A DNA stretch of 64,000 nt, taken from positions 1,364,001-1,428,000 of the forward strand of contig JAHBBC010000008.1 of the NCBI GenBank assembly GCA_019915015.1. The letters run 5' to 3'. Below the pieces are notes generated by a model. That model did not search any database and had not been told where the DNA came from. It saw only the letters and a program-made list of their open reading frames with translations. A program made the translations under genes and the position numbers. This DNA comes from Auriscalpium vulgare. Its lineage: Eukaryota > Basidiomycota > Agaricomycetes > Russulales > Auriscalpiaceae. Of this stretch, positions 1 through 12,013 are shown piece after piece. Position 1 is the first letter of the stretch. Each line of letters opens with the position of its first letter.

Positions 1-399
1 GACTAGTCACATGAGTGCAATGGTTCAGTGTTGTTGTCTGCACTCCTCTCTGTTGTTCTGACCATATTTCGATGATTGTGCACACAGTGCAGTGTGCAGT
101 CGTTCCCAGTTGCTTGCAACACACATCCTCTCCTCCAACCCCTCGTTGATGATTCTCCGACTGATCACGCATTCCAACCATCATCTCTGATTGCACACCT
201 CCCTACTCTCATCGGAGACGCGCTCTGATCATCTTCGGGAGCCTAGCACTCGCTCGCACACATTGCAGTACCCTCTTCAGCGCTCAAGGGATCTGGTACT
301 ATCTGACACATTACCACTATACTACATGTGGGTGCCCATCATTGCTGTGCATGAACTTGCTCAGCAACATTGTGCATTGCTCCGTGAAACATGGACTCA

Positions 400-476
400 A
401 CCATGCCCCAATTAATACCTGGCCGGCCTCGCTCGCATGCTTGCACAGGCCGCCAGGTATTGATCAGGGGCATGGT
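400..476. repeat. Imperfect inverted repeat (hairpin)
   Basis: Arms at 400-423 and 452-476 share ACCATGCCCC and AATACCTGGC in opposite orientation, with one base more and a few mismatches in the right arm. The 28-base centre is GC-rich. The right arm runs straight into a sequence that resembles the 3' half of the tRNA-like repeat at 655-732, so this may be part of a small mobile element. No coding sequence is associated with it. Confidence 0.6.
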
Positions 477-477
477 C

Positions 478-830
478 TGCAGTTCAATTTCTGATAGAAA
501 CACTTATATGTACTTCACTCCGCGTAGTACTTTGGCTAGAGCTCAGACATGACATGATTTCTGGATGCACGAATGGGGAGGTGACAGACTTAGATGCTTT
601 GAAAAGCCTAGAGGAATAGTCTATAACATATGTATTGATGTATATATTGTCAATGGCTCTGTAGTCTAGTGGTATCTGCACTGTATAGTCTTCAAAACTT
701 GGAGGTTTGCAGTTCAATTCCTGTTATAAACAGTTTTGAAAAGATTGGTAATCGAGTCCGGGTAGTACAGTAGCCGGAGTAGAGAGGAATGACGTAGTTT
801 CCGAGTGCACTTGTGCTGTGCATCCGAGAC
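478..830 (+). repeat. Two tRNA-related, SINE-like copies
   Basis: The segment from about 655 has a pol III A-box-like motif, TAGTCTAGTGG (662-672), and a B-box-like motif, GCAGTTCAATTCC (709-721), at tRNA-like spacing. The ends do not pair into an acceptor stem, so it is not a working tRNA. The B-box half and the roughly 110 bases after it recur from 478: TGCAGTTCAATT, then a GTAGTAC motif, then a GTGCAC/TGCACG block. This fits two tandem copies of a tRNA-derived SINE or decayed tRNA. Family unknown. Confidence 0.4.
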
Positions 831-1239
831 TGACGTCATGGGATCAAGCGTGGGAATTATTTACCGGAAATGGCAATTATGGAGCATTTTCTTCTGACTT
901 CAGAGCCACTGAAATTATGTGCATATCTATTCTAGTTAGCTTAAAAAATGCGAAATACTGTCTGAAACGGGAGTCTTTTGAAGTGCGAAGAGGGGGAATT
1001 GTGTTTGCTAGAGAAATTGGACCGTGTGAACAAATAGCTATATATGGGGGGGAAGATGAAAGTTGCATGGGGGTCCAAAAACGGCGACTGGTGCTTACAT
1101 AAGAAACGATTCAAGGGAATCGTAATGCAACAATCTTTTCAAAGAGAGATGAGAGTAACGGACAAGTAAACGGGTTCGCTTGTCCTTCCTTATCGTGATC
1201 GGCTCGTTATCTACTAGAGAAGATCTGCTATCTATTGAC

Positions 1240-3216
1240 CGGCCGCCGGCATGATGACGTGTCCCGGGTCGCTACTTCAACTTCTTCAATACTTCAATCA
1301 TCCATGTTGCAACGATGCTGTGTCGCCGACAAACACGTAAGTGCCTGCGTGTCCGTATTCAACTGACTAGTGGGAAAACCAGCGTTCTGCTGGTCCGAAT
1401 GATCAGCCACGTCACTATGCGCTTCGAAGACACTCACCAGCGATGGCTCTCATTCACATCAGCAGAGGGTCGGAGCGAAGTAGACGATGCTGAGAGGATG
1501 TTCATATCGTACACTCGCTAGGGTCGAAGTTGGGGTGGGCGTTGCATGTCCGGTGCGTCCCGTATGTCTCTGGGTTCGCCTCCAAAATCTAATTACCTCG
1601 GCTTTGGAGCCCGACTACCGCCCTGTCTGCCTTTAGTTCCATATACAAATCTATTGCCTGTGGTTGGCGTCGCCTGGACCCAAAAGTTCCTCGCTTTTGG
1701 ATCCAGGCCGGCGCTGATGCTATTCAACATGCAGGGATTCACCAGCCTCGTCGCTACCCGTTTCCTCTCGGCAGTCAGTGCATCCATATCTAGCATTCTT
1801 TGGAACCGCACTAAGTCATCGGCAGCGTGAAACTGTGGCAGGACGACGCCTGGCGCGTAAGCCAGAAAATCCCGCCGATCAAGGTCATCGCGATCAATCA
1901 GACAGCGCGGGAGGTTCGGCAAGCCTTCCACGGACGGTGTTGAAGCCGAGCAGGTACGTGGGCCTGCGCAATATTGAGCGATCTGAGGACGCAGCGGCGG
2001 GTATATCCTGCAGGTGTGCCCGGGCACAGCCTCCCACGTATCGCTGTCCTTGTAAGCCTCTTTTCTGACGCATCACTTAGTGGACGGATCTTGCATGACC
2101 TCACGGCTTGTTTCGGCCCGTCTGAGACGCTTGGATTGATCGATGAAGACGCAGCTCTACGGATGCGCGCCGGCAGTCCAACTTCGCCTCCAAGGCCACG
2201 GTCCCCCAGAACATCGACATCTTCGCCCCTCGTGAAGCCCCGGGGAGCTCGAGGTGCGTACGTGCCGACTCATGAGGTGTGCTAATGACTCGGATCATGC
2301 AGCACGCCCCGTGGCGCGCTCTTTCGAGAGCGACCGCGCGAGCTTTCTTTCGAGTGCATAATCAAGCTGATCGTTCTGTCCTGACTGGATCAGCTAGAGG
2401 TGATGGGCCATCAGGGCGTCCCGCCGTTGGATATGCACAGGAGCACAGGTCGTTGGTGACATAGCTATATTTGCTAACTTCTCCTTTCCTCCGAGGCCGA
2501 CTGACGCTGCGTTCTGGACCAGCAAGCGCCAGGCCCCACCTGTGCTTCCGCATTGAATGCAAGGTACGTTCACTCTAACTGGCAAAGTCTTGAACTGACG
2601 CGTTCACAGCGCGGCCCTGGGACTCTTCATCGAATTGTGTCCTGCCATGCGAGCACCGCTGCGTCTCCGGATCTCCGCGCCAGTTCTATCTTTCTCATGC
2701 CGCTGGTTTCGGTCGGTCCGTGCTGCCATGGTCTCATCGGTCGTCCCTTGTTGCTCTGGGGGGATATTTGGGACTGTCGAAGACGCTTTCTTTCGTACCT
2801 AGGGCCGCGACATATGTGTTCACGTATCCAATATCGGACTTTCGTGAAATGTTACTGCCCGTGCGTGCACCAAACCCAGCTGCTATGTGAGCCTCGTCTC
2901 CCGTTTGATCGACGTCTTGCGCCTCGCATCGCCAGCGAAAGCGCTGAAATGCTCACACAGATCGGATTTGCGGCGAGCAAAGACGGTAGTGCAAGCGCAG
3001 GATCGCGAGGCGCCATCGGAGGCATATTTCAAAAAGTTAGGATAATTGCTAACAGTACAAGGATTAGTACAAAGAGTGATGCTAATAATACCGCTAGTCC
3101 ATTTAAAAAAGTCCGCGAGTATCGTTGTACTCGGACCGCTGACGATGACCATCACCGTGATGGCTATGCGCGACCGCGCGCTAGCTTGCACCGGAATCCT
3201 ACTACCCAACTGCCGC
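1240..3216 (+). other. Coding-like blocks, no assignable gene
   Basis: Several plus-strand frames are open for 60-240 codons (for example 1974-2285 and 2553-3281), but codon phase changes repeatedly and I recognise no domain. Stretches in other frames read more like protein, for instance one containing TYVFTYPISDF near 2800-2850. The area may be a decayed multi-exon gene. Positions 831-1240, to its left, are AT-rich and hold nothing I can support. Confidence 0.2.
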
Positions 3217-4442
3217 CTACCCCCGCCAACACGGCGAGTTTTCGTTCGCCTGATGCCGAAGCAACGCGTCTTGGCGACTAAAGCTTGCTCCACAGCCTCG
3301 ATCGCATACCGGCAACAGAGTCACCTCCTGGAAGTGGGTGCGCGTATGGCGTTCCAGGTCCACGACGCGCCCGTTTTTCTGCACAAAGTCGCAGTACTGG
3401 CAGCGGAGCTGCGAAGATGCCGGCGAAGAGGAAGGCTGGTGGGTGTATGGAACGAACCGCAGAGGGGCGGCGGTGACTTGGGCGTTCCGCGGGCGCGGGC
3501 CACGGGGACTAGTACGCGTGGTATGCTTTGCCGGTTTACCGGGCGAGTGCAGTGGGGTGGAAGGCGAAGGGATCGACGGGGGGTTGGAATGCCGCGACTG
3601 CACAGCGGGCAAGGCAGCCGTAGACGTGCCGGAACCGGCTGGCGACGTGTACACCGTATCGACTGGAGGACGCCAATCGAAGAGGGTCGATGCGACTGGC
3701 GCTAGCAGGGCCGTGTAGACTCCATCCGGTTCGCGCGCAGGGACTGCCAGGGGTAGAGCAGATGTACGGCGAGCATCCGTGTGAGAGCGCGGACGTCTTA
3801 TTGTATAAGCGGGCAAATGGATGGTAGGGTGAGGTGCTGACTGAGGGGAAAGGGCAGCCATAGGAGGTGCGAAAGGGAAGTCAGGTCCGTTGAGGGGTCC
3901 GTGGGGAGCGAGCGTATCTTCGTGAGGAAGAGAAATGACCGGCAGTAAATCAGAGTGGGGCGCGGGGATACACAGATCGAGCTGCAGGGCATTCGCCAGG
4001 CTGGATATCAGGCAATGAGCAAGATCCTCTGAAATATTACGGTGACGACATACGAGGACGAGGATCCTGCGCCAACCGGTTGGTAATCCCCTGCACCATG
4101 GGCAAAAGGCAATGGGTAAAGCGATGGTGTGGAAAACGGGGTGCCCTCGGCTTCGACAGACCAAGGAGAGCCCAAATCCACCTTCGAGAAGTTGAGAAGG
4201 CCTTCTGCGAGGGGCGGCAGCGAATGCTCAGGCGGGTGCTTGAACGATGGAGCAAAAGTACCGTCGGATTCAAATACGGAGGGAAGCGGGGGAAATGATT
4301 GAAGGGTCTGGTTGGTGGTGAAGGCGTTAGACGGGGTCCATTCCGGCACGGAAGGACACTCGCCGTCGTCCCAACCAAACAGCGACCCTTCAATCTCCCC
4401 GTTTATGCCAACGACTGATGAAAGGGCATCGGGAAATTCCAT
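3217..4442 (-). CDS. ZF1: two-finger zinc-finger protein
   Basis: A two-exon gene. Exon 1 is 4442-4054, the intron has donor GTATGTC and acceptor ATCCAG, and exon 2 is 4000-3217. The exons total 1,173 nt and code for 390 residues. The first two thirds are Pro/Ser-rich and low in complexity. The C-terminus carries CQYC...ERHTRTH (C-x2-C-x14-H-x3-H) followed by a second finger C-x3-C-x12-H-x7-C. The same two-finger tail and the same intron position recur in four paralogues in this window (46.5, 55.5, 58 and 61 kb). ZF1 is the most diverged: its second finger starts CDRGC where the others have CGRRGC. A nuclear DNA-binding role is inferred from the finger type; the target is unknown. The ATG at 4442 lies about 60 bases downstream of a TATA box. 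Confidence 0.8.
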
Positions 4443-4502
4443 GCAAGCCGTGCAGAGCGCGTACCGATGGAAGAATGGGAATGGGAGCGTCAGTATGCGA
4501 AG

Positions 4503-4510
4503 CCTTTATA
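4503..4510 (-). promoter_or_regulatory. TATA box of ZF1
   Basis: On the minus strand the sequence reads TATAAAGG, about 60 bases upstream of the ZF1 start codon, which is typical spacing for a TATA promoter with a short leader. Inferred from position only. Confidence 0.5.
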
Positions 4511-4697
4511 GGGTATGTCAGATTCCTATGTCGAAATGCTGTGATCTGCCTCGTCAGAAGCATGATAAGGCAATAGAATTAAAGGACGTAAGGTTTCAAA
4601 GCCGAATGGGATACAAAGGCAGCTGGGACACGGACCCGGTGCACCGCAATCCACAACTGGGCTTCGGCATCAGATTGGCATAGCCGCCAATAGAATT

Positions 4698-5988
4698 CTA
4701 TATGCACGGAGACGCCGTTAGATCACTAGAGACAACAAGTGAGACTTTGAAAGCGTACTTGGATAGGGTTACATCGCCATTGTTCCCGTATGCTACACGA
4801 TGACACTCGAACGGAGTAGACACAGCGCATTTGGCCACCCTAGTCCACAAGGCGCAAGGTAAGTAGACGATGTCAGAAGGCGTCGGAGAAACATACAGCA
4901 GTGCGGCAGCTGGAAGCGCACATAAAGAACCCGTATATACCTGCCGTAATATGGGGTGCCGCCGACCCCGCATCACGCATGCCCATTGAAGAGGCCAATG
5001 AACGGGTCCTAGTCCTAGTAAGTGCGCATCCTAGGAGCCAACGAGTCATACCGACAAGGCGAAAGGAACCCGGAGATATGATGTCTCCAGTGTGTCAGAA
5101 CGACATTCTGAATACAAGCTCGCCCTCGAACAAAAGAATTCTTGAAAACGGCCAACGTATATCATGGCACCGGCGGAGTATGTCCCAGGGAAATTCTCAG
5201 CGGAGGTAGTCATTATCAGCGGGAACCATTCTCCGGGATAATGTACAGCCTCGCAGCATACCTCTATGCCATAGATCGACAGGGAGATCCCCATGTAACG
5301 CCAGGATGACAGGCCCGAGCCCCCGGAGCGCTGGGGTGGATCCGGCCACGAGTCGCAGGTGGCGAGTGCATAGCCGCTGGCCACAGCTAGATAGCTCCTC
5401 GGGATCGGATCCGCGAGCGGTAGTCGCGTAGACGCTTGAATGTCGGGTAGCGCGCTGGCGGCTCGTGGACGCGTTTGGTACGCGAGGGGATCGCACCAGG
5501 ATGATACACCCTGTCGACCATTGAAAAGAGACATCCCATAGAAGTAGAAATATCGCACATACAGAGAGACTTGGATCCTGTATTTCTAGTGTTAGGGCCG
5601 TGCATATGGAGGCCGGGCTAGTTGTCGCCATCCTACGACACTGCCACATGGAGTCATAAACACTGGAGACGGAGCACGTACTAGCAGAAATTGGCCATGC
5701 GGAATGGAAGAAAGCACCGTAAGGTTGTTCCTGCCGCAGCAACCGGTCCGTAGCGGGAGATAGGCGTGTCCAGGGATCAACATTCCAGAAAGGGGATACG
5801 CATAGCGCAGGTGTCTGTACAGCACGGCTCAAAATCCGTCTGATCTTCTGTTGTAGACCAAGACCAAAATCGATGAGGAGATAAAGCGACCGTGCATCAG
5901 ACGAGCTGTGTCCACTTTGCAAAATACAGAAACGCTGGTGTATTGGGAACGTGGTATTCGCGAATGCGACAGCTGGACAGCAACACAC
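4698..5988 (-). other. Decayed minus-strand coding sequence, possibly membrane protein
   Basis: Minus-strand frames at 4698-4976 and 5046-5988 are open and in places hydrophobic. The first contains a TG..ALPAAALLYVSPTP-like run that loosely recalls basidiomycete multi-pass membrane proteins (DUF6534-like). No frame stays protein-like throughout and no start or splice chain could be built. It could be a decayed membrane-protein gene or chance. From 5,990 to about 6,750 I see no supportable gene. Confidence 0.2.
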
Positions 5989-6755
5989 CAGGTGCCTTGG
6001 TTCGATGTGCGATACGTGAATTCCATCAGAGAACTTACAACGCTACTAGCACTGCCCGAGACAGGGCAGATGGATTAGCGCGTTGTGAATGTCTGGGAAA
6101 ACATATGACGCACCTCGAGGCCGCCACCCTCATAGAAGGTCGGCGTGCGGCAGCGTCATCACCGCCATCGAGACGGCCTGTCACCCCCCACAACCAGCAC
6201 AGTCCAAATATCTCTCAATTCTCTCGCATGCCAATGCCCTGCAGTTGCTGTCTCCCCGTCGCTCTTCTCGAGATCGGCCCAGCCGCCTCGCATGGATGCA
6301 TGGATGTTCGAGATACCAAGCGGTCCTCCGTGGGTGCGCCGTGGGTACGACACGACAGTAAACGAGACGGCGTCAAGTAGAGTGCGTAGACGGTCCTGCG
6401 GTGCGACGGGGAGATGCGAGTCGAGTTGAGTCCGTCGTCGAGAATCGAGAGACGAGTGAAGAAGCCACGTGGCCTGGCGGGGCCCGGGCCGCCCCCAGGC
6501 CGCCATCCCGGAGGAGGCCAGCACTGCACTCCGACGAGCAGCGGCATTCCACGCTCAGCTCGATATCCTTCCAGCTCTACCTAATGCAATTCAGACTCAT
6601 GTTTGTCGTCAAAGCAAGATCCAGGTGCTGCAGGCTCGTCAATCGTGACATCCCGCTCGTGCTAACCGGCACTTGATACCGAGTCACTGTCTCACCGCCT
6701 GCAGCTGCTTCACCTGCCTTTCCGGCGCATTCGTTTTCAATGAAGTCTATCATCG

Positions 6756-6942
6756 TTAAACGCCTGACAGTTCTTGTATCAAGGTCTTCCAGGCATCCAC
6801 TCGGACAACGGGGTCGTCTTTGCTTGCCACGTCATAGGTCGCAACGCCCAGTGCGTAAATATGCTTCTCATCTTCAGATACCGTCTTGACCGCTCGTAGT
6901 CCATCTTTCAGTCCGTCCTTCTTCACAGCAAGATGTACACTT
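6756..6942 (-). pseudogene. C-terminal exon fragment of an unrecognised protein
   Basis: Read on the minus strand, this gives about 60 charged, protein-like residues. They include LAVKKDGLKDGLRAVKTV and KDDPVVRVDAWKTLIQEL and end in TAA at 6758-6756. It has no start codon, so it must be a terminal exon or a fragment. Upstream (6,960-7,200) the minus strand has another protein-like stretch in a different phase, which may be a preceding exon. Family not recognised. The next gene to the right is on the opposite strand. Confidence 0.35.
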
Positions 6943-7394
6943 TTGGCTTGCCGTTTTGAATTTACGCTTCACTAGCGGGTCGTTCATCGCCCGCCGCTGC
7001 ACTCTGGCGTTGAACCGTGATCCCTCTGATCGCCGCAAGGTCCTGGCCGTGGCCAGCAGCGCAATCGGAGGGCAGCTGGATAGCTGGAGTCAGACAGCCA
7101 GAAAGTCGTATCAAAATCGATTTGGTGCGAGTATTCTGCGCCTTTGTCGCCACGTCCAGCTGACCGCCTTCAAGGCTACTGTCCCTCGATTTCATCGCCC
7201 ATGACCCTTAATTTCATCACCGAGACCCGCAGCCGTCTTAATTGCAGAGGCCACGTCCGATTCGTCTACCCCTAGCTCCTCGTTGCCCTCGTCCTCCGCC
7301 GCACCAACCTCTCCCTCTACGTCCACGACGCTCATCCCGACCGTCCCCGCGACGCCCCGTGCACACGCTCGCCGGTGGGCAGGGCTTTACAGAT

Positions 7395-8449
7395 ATGCCG
7401 ACCTACGAGCCACAGTCCGATGTCGACTTCCAGAGCCTGAGCCTCGCGCTCGCAGCCGCTGCACAAGGAGTTCATCGAGCTGGACCTGTTCCGGTACGGG
7501 CTCGCGCTTTCAATCACACGGACTTCCAGAATGCCGATCCCAAGCCGGAGGCCGTGTCGTCAATCGAGCTCCTGGCCGATCAGGAGGTGGGGGCACACGC
7601 TCCCTCCTCTGGTGGGATATATGCGTTGCTGATTGACGGCCGTTACAGCGAACGTCACGACTCGGAAGACGGGCAACTACACTTACCCCGATATCCCGAT
7701 GGTTCGCAACTTCATCGACGTCAACAAGAAGGTGCGTTCCATCGCCTCGGTTGGGGCAACTGTCTGACGCTGCTCGCAGTTTCTTTGGACTTTGGCGAAT
7801 TGGGCTCGATATGCTTACTAGCGCATCTCAACGCACTGGACACAGCGCCCTTTATCATGAGCTCCATCTTTACGAAGATCCGCCAGCAGATCCTCCGACA
7901 TCCTGAGGGCATTTTTTTCCATGCCGGTGCGTTCGTTGGCCTCGTCTCGTTTACGCGTCCTGACCGCGCGCACTGCTATTTTGTCCCGTCGGTCACTCAG
8001 ACGCTCCTCTCGCCCTACATTCAGACATGTCCCAAAGGGAAACCTCACCGTCAAGTTTACCAATCTCCCGAATCTCAGGATTGTCGTACGTTTTCTCCAG
8101 CCTAATCGCGGCGGGTTATTGATGTTTTCCGCAGAACAATCCTGACTTCCCTGATATTAGGCTCGATAACACATTGAGTACCGCAATTACTCAGAACCGC
8201 ACGCTGCTCACGTACCTGGGGTGCGAGCTGTTCATCCGCTGGGATGCCCCGGGTGCACGGGTCGACTTCAACGGGTCGTTCAAGATGAATCCGACCGCAA
8301 GTCAGCCCCAGGTGCGTTCGCTCTTCGCTCATTCCGTCCCTCCATCTCCTAATCGCGTTTTTAGCACCTGCAGTTTCGTGGCGTCGATCTCGCAGCTCAA
8401 CACGACGTACACCGCGCTCAGCGGCGTGACGAACAGGACGAGTGCTTAA
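7395..8449 (+). pseudogene. Rds1-like ferritin-fold protein gene, frameshifted
   Basis: Blocks match the fungal Rds1/Ferritin_2 family in order: YEPQSDVDFQSLSLAL, then EFIELDLFRYGLAL, FNHTDFQNADP, ELLADQEVG, NYTYPDIPMVRNFIDVNKK, LLAHLNALDTAP, IFTKIRQQIL, LLSPYIQTCPKG and a terminal SQLNTTYTALSG. Introns fit at 7732-7779, near 8090-8133 and near 8313-8365. Within exons, however, the reading phase changes near 7465 and 7511 (two compensating shifts), around 7600-7645, and again in the 7780-7960 exon. Family members are typically secreted or stress-responsive with a ferritin-like four-helix fold. Here the gene looks disabled, unless the shifts are assembly errors. The start at 7395 is only the first ATG of the conserved region. 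Confidence 0.6.
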
Positions 8450-8675
8450 AAATGTTCACAGCGCCCCAGTGTGTTCTCGTAGCGCCTGTCCCCCGCGCCG
8501 TCCTGTCACAACACCATGGCGAGCGCGCAGACAGATCCCCCTCCAATCTATTCTTCCCTTTGCTCGACACGCCCCGCGTCGCGACGCGTGCACAGTTGTG
8601 GCCGCTGCGCGTGACCTTTACAGAGACAATGGCCGGACGCGCTCATGTGACGCGGACACACGAGCTCACGCGGGC

Positions 8676-8683
8676 CATAAATT
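8676..8683 (+). promoter_or_regulatory. TATA-like box upstream of acidic-protein gene
   Basis: CATAAATT lies about 100 bases before the ATG at 8782 and is followed by a pyrimidine-rich leader. It is the best TATA candidate for this gene; positional inference only. Confidence 0.35.
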
Positions 8684-8781
8684 GCGCGCGCATTCCACTT
8701 CTGGCTAACAACTTTTTTTCCGCCGCCGTCACAGTGACTCTTCCCCTCATACCCTTCTGCTCTCTCAACCGCATACCCACA

Positions 8782-9603
8782 ATGCCGCCTAATCTCCCGG
8801 GCTTCCGCGACTTCCTGCGCCTCGTCGGGGACCCGGTGCATCCCCCTCCCCCCAACCCTCGTCCTCTGCGGCCGCTCTATGTCCCATCCACACGGGCATA
8901 TTATGCCAAAACGCGGACTCCAGAAGTGGGCGCACCCAAGCGCCGGGACAGACTCGCGCCTGCCCCGCACGCAACACCGGTCGACGATGACGAGAAGCCG
9001 CTCCCCTTGTCCTCCCAACGCATCACGGTCATCAGCCACGGCCACGGCCACACGGAGACCTACACGCTGACTTTCCACGGCCTTGCGACCACCCCCACTC
9101 TGCCTCATCGCCCTGGATGCCCTCCTCCTCCACCCAGCAGGTTGTATGCCTTGCCGCCTGTGCTCGAAGTATGGGACGACACGCCGGTCGACCCCGAGCA
9201 GGAGCGGAAGCGTATGTGGCGCGTGCGCGAGGCGTACGACGGTGATGACGAGGACGAGAGCGACGATGAGGATGAGGATGAGGAGGGCGAAGAAGAGAGC
9301 GAGATTGAATGGGAAGATGGCGAGGAGGACGAGTCCGAGAGCGACAAGGACGATAAGGAGGCCGAGGATGCGTCAGACTATCCGGCGTTGCCATTGTCGC
9401 CCGCGGAGCCCCCCATGTTCTTGGACATTGCGGGCCTGCAAATCTTCGATGGGCACGCGCTCGTCGACGCTGCCACGTTTGGCGTCGATGCGGATCCGGA
9501 CCTGGACGCGCAACATGATAATGGCGCGGGCATTGAGGGCCTTGCGATATCCTCCAGCAACGAACACTCCTCGCCCATGGCGATCGCTCGCCTGCTAAAC
9601 TAG
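8782..9603 (+). CDS. Acidic low-complexity protein, unknown function
   Basis: A single-exon ORF of 273 residues. The frame is open further upstream, but the ATG at 8782 (context CCCACAATGCC) is the first good start after the TATA-like box and leader. The N-terminal part is Pro-rich. Around residues 60-110 is a stretch ITVISHGHGHTETYTLTF, which looks like beta strands. Around residues 150-200 is a long Asp/Glu run ending before YPALPLSPAEPPMF. This layout (proline-rich head, one conserved-looking strand segment, acidic tract) occurs in many short basidiomycete proteins of unknown role. No signal peptide or membrane segment is seen. The frame is intact, in contrast to its decayed neighbours. 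Confidence 0.7.
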   Translation: MPPNLPGFRDFLRLVGDPVHPPPPNPRPLRPLYVPSTRAYYAKTRTPEVGAPKRRDRLAPAPHATPVDDDEKPLPLSSQRITVISHGHGHTETYTLTFHGLATTPTLPHRPGCPPPPPSRLYALPPVLEVWDDTPVDPEQERKRMWRVREAYDGDDEDESDDEDEDEEGEEESEIEWEDGEEDESESDKDDKEAEDASDYPALPLSPAEPPMFLDIAGLQIFDGHALVDAATFGVDADPDLDAQHDNGAGIEGLAISSSNEHSSPMAIARLLN

Positions 9604-9872
9604 CGGTAGAGGAGGGAGTCCACGAGAAGTCGAACGAGCATAGGGGTTCATTCGGGGTGTTTTCGACAGTATAGGTATCTCTTCTTCACGCGCGGACATT
9701 GTCTTTTAGGCCCTATGTACTATCCATGTAATATGTCTCATGCTTATTCTTTGTAGCCATGCATGTCCTTTCTTATCGGGTTTTTGCGTGTTGCCCAAGC
9801 TTCTAGTACCCACAGAATTGCGGGCTTCATGCAGAATTTCGGGCTTCATACAGAGCAGATGGTAGCAAAACA

Positions 9873-11670
9873 ATGGTGAAAGCGACCAACGCCTCCAAGC
9901 CACGTGCTCCTCTCGGCGATCAACCTAGCCGGGCCGGCTCTGGCCCTCCGAGTCTCGAGTCAGCCTTCCCCCCAACAACTGCCCTCTTACTACATCCCCC
10001 CGTCCCTTACAACTCGCTGGCTGTCTGGTCTCGTGGTGCAGCATGCTTGGTGCAACATTTGCTTCGAGGTGGCTCGGGACTTGCCGGCGGGGTCGGATAC
10101 GTCGATTCAGTTAGAGTGTGGGCTGCAGGATGTCGACCTCTCAGGTGTGTGGTGCGCGCCCGTATGAGACGATCATCCTATGCTGAATATGTGTTTTTCA
10201 ACAGTTACTATGTCCTAGACTGGCCTCAGGTAGTCGACCTCGTCCTCTGATGAGCCGAGCTTCCGCGTCTCGAGAGAGAAGCAACGTCACTGCATGAATT
10301 ATGGTCGGAGACCGCCGTCTTGTCCCCCGTCGTACCTCTGACGGGTCTAGAAGGCTCTTGAGCCCGTTTTACATTCAATCCGCGTCCGCCAGCGTTATCG
10401 CTTCGCATTCGGCCACCTGTCGCACACCTGTACATTCTTCGTCTATCATCTAATTGTGCTGACACACCGTCGGGCGTCGTTAGCTTCGCACGCGCGCCTT
10501 GTCAAACAGCCTCCCCGGGCTCTTCGCCGGTACAAGACCCGCAGCCACTGGCTCTTGTCCTACAGCGTAAGAACTGTCCTCTGCGGCCCATGCTGGAACG
10601 ATGCCCCATCTGACGAACTGTCTGCGCGCAGGACAATACCTGGAATCCCGTAGCACCGTTCCTCCCTCCCTGCCCGGCTCCCGATGCAATGTCGCACGGG
10701 AAGACACCCTGTCAATTATACGATGGACAGTGGTCTTGAGGTGCGTTCTCATTTGGACACTGACATTCAGCTGATAATATTGCCCTCGCTGCGTTTCTCC
10801 CGCAAGCTCCCCCTATCATTGATATCAACTTGGAACGTTCAGTCACTGCTCACGCATCGGCCTTGTTGGCCTCATTGCCCTCGTTCTTTTCTAGAACAGG
10901 TAGCACAGGACCTTCCACGGACGTTATGCTCGCAGTCATATCCGTAGTATGGTAGCCTTCAGATATTCTGCCTTTGGTACGACTTGAGTATAGCTGCCGC
11001 AGCTCAGCGCTGACGCATATCTCCAGCCTTCTTCGACGCCGTCTTTCCGACTGCCGCGTCCGAGGACTCCCGTGGCCTGCGCGCCAAATCGTCGCCGTTG
11101 TTCCCGGAAGAGCATGGCTCGTGTTTAAAAACGGTAGAGTGTTCGGACGCCCCTTTCATAGAGTACGACCTGATGGGACAATGCCACGTACGAGCCTACG
11201 ATTCACATTTTGTACACATGCATCGCGCTATCTCCAAACTGACGAGCAATAGGAGATATTAATTCCGGTGACAGTTCGTATGCGTGCGCGGCAGGATCCT
11301 ACGGACGCCGAAGCGCAAGCAGCAAAATTGGTGGGGATAGTCAGTGAGAGCCTTCATTCGGTGTGTCCGCCTCAGAGCGTTCACGCAATCACGGACCATG
11401 CCGACAAGAACATAATTTCTTGGATCAGTGCGTCCTTCACGCAACTTTGACAATTTTCCAGCTCTATCTCCAGGCCACCCAGCTCACTCGTCGCCTCGTG
11501 TCGCTCCCACAGCCACCAGTGTCGGAAACGCCGGGGACCAGTACGTCTTGGGAATACTCGGAGAAGCGCTGCAGATCACAAGGCTACCTCATGTACCTAT
11601 CAGCAGTTGATTATCTGGCGCCAGCAGCCAGACTCTATAACGATTTCGACACATGACGTGTTCCAGCGTG
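9873..11670 (+). other. Exon-like blocks of an unrecognised multi-exon gene
   Basis: Plus-strand, protein-like blocks follow one another without a shared frame. They lie at 9904-10145 (an apolar N-terminus followed by LQDVDLSG), 10254-10370 (AELPRLEREATSLHELW), about 10,815-10,945, 11,033-11,265 (FFDAVFPTAASEDSRGL), 11,268-11,450 (DAEAQAAKLVGIVSESL) and 11,455-11,650. GT..AG boundaries can be placed between some of them, so this may be a real spliced gene or a recent pseudogene. No domain recognised. The stretch 9,604-9,870 holds only the 3' flank of the previous gene. Confidence 0.3.
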
Positions 11671-12013
11671 CGAAGCTACAAAGACCTGCAATGCAGAAGG
11701 CGCCGATGCCTCTCTCTCCCCCCATCATCATCTCTCGGAATACATCAAACGCTGCAACTCCTTCAGCACAATACTGTGCTATTGCTCCACTGTCTACGCC
11801 CTCGATGGCCGAGTCGAATGGCGCTAGGAGATACGAGTGCGTTTATTCCATTTAGATATGCAATATCCACCTGACGACATGTGCGCGCCGACGATCAACC
11901 ACCGCAAACCACTCTGATCCCTCATCGTACTGGTCCAGCTCGTCCGCAACAAGGATCGCACAGCTCGACCTAAATCAGAGCTCCATTCCCATCACGATCT
12001 ATCCACGCTTCCT

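Noticed and set aside
655..732. Functional tRNA gene
   Set aside because: A and B boxes are recognisable, but the ends do not form an acceptor stem and the anticodon arm is not convincing.
2553..3281. 242-codon plus-strand frame taken as a gene
   Set aside because: Its end overlaps the ZF1 3' end on the other strand, it crosses AT-rich non-coding sequence near 3,030-3,110 and has no domain.
8452..8781. 110-codon N-terminal extension of the acidic protein
   Set aside because: It lies across the TATA-like box and leader and is not protein-like; the ATG at 8782 has better context.
8548..9567. Minus-strand frames opposite the acidic-protein gene
   Set aside because: Ser/Arg-rich shadows of the Asp/Glu codon repeats on the plus strand.
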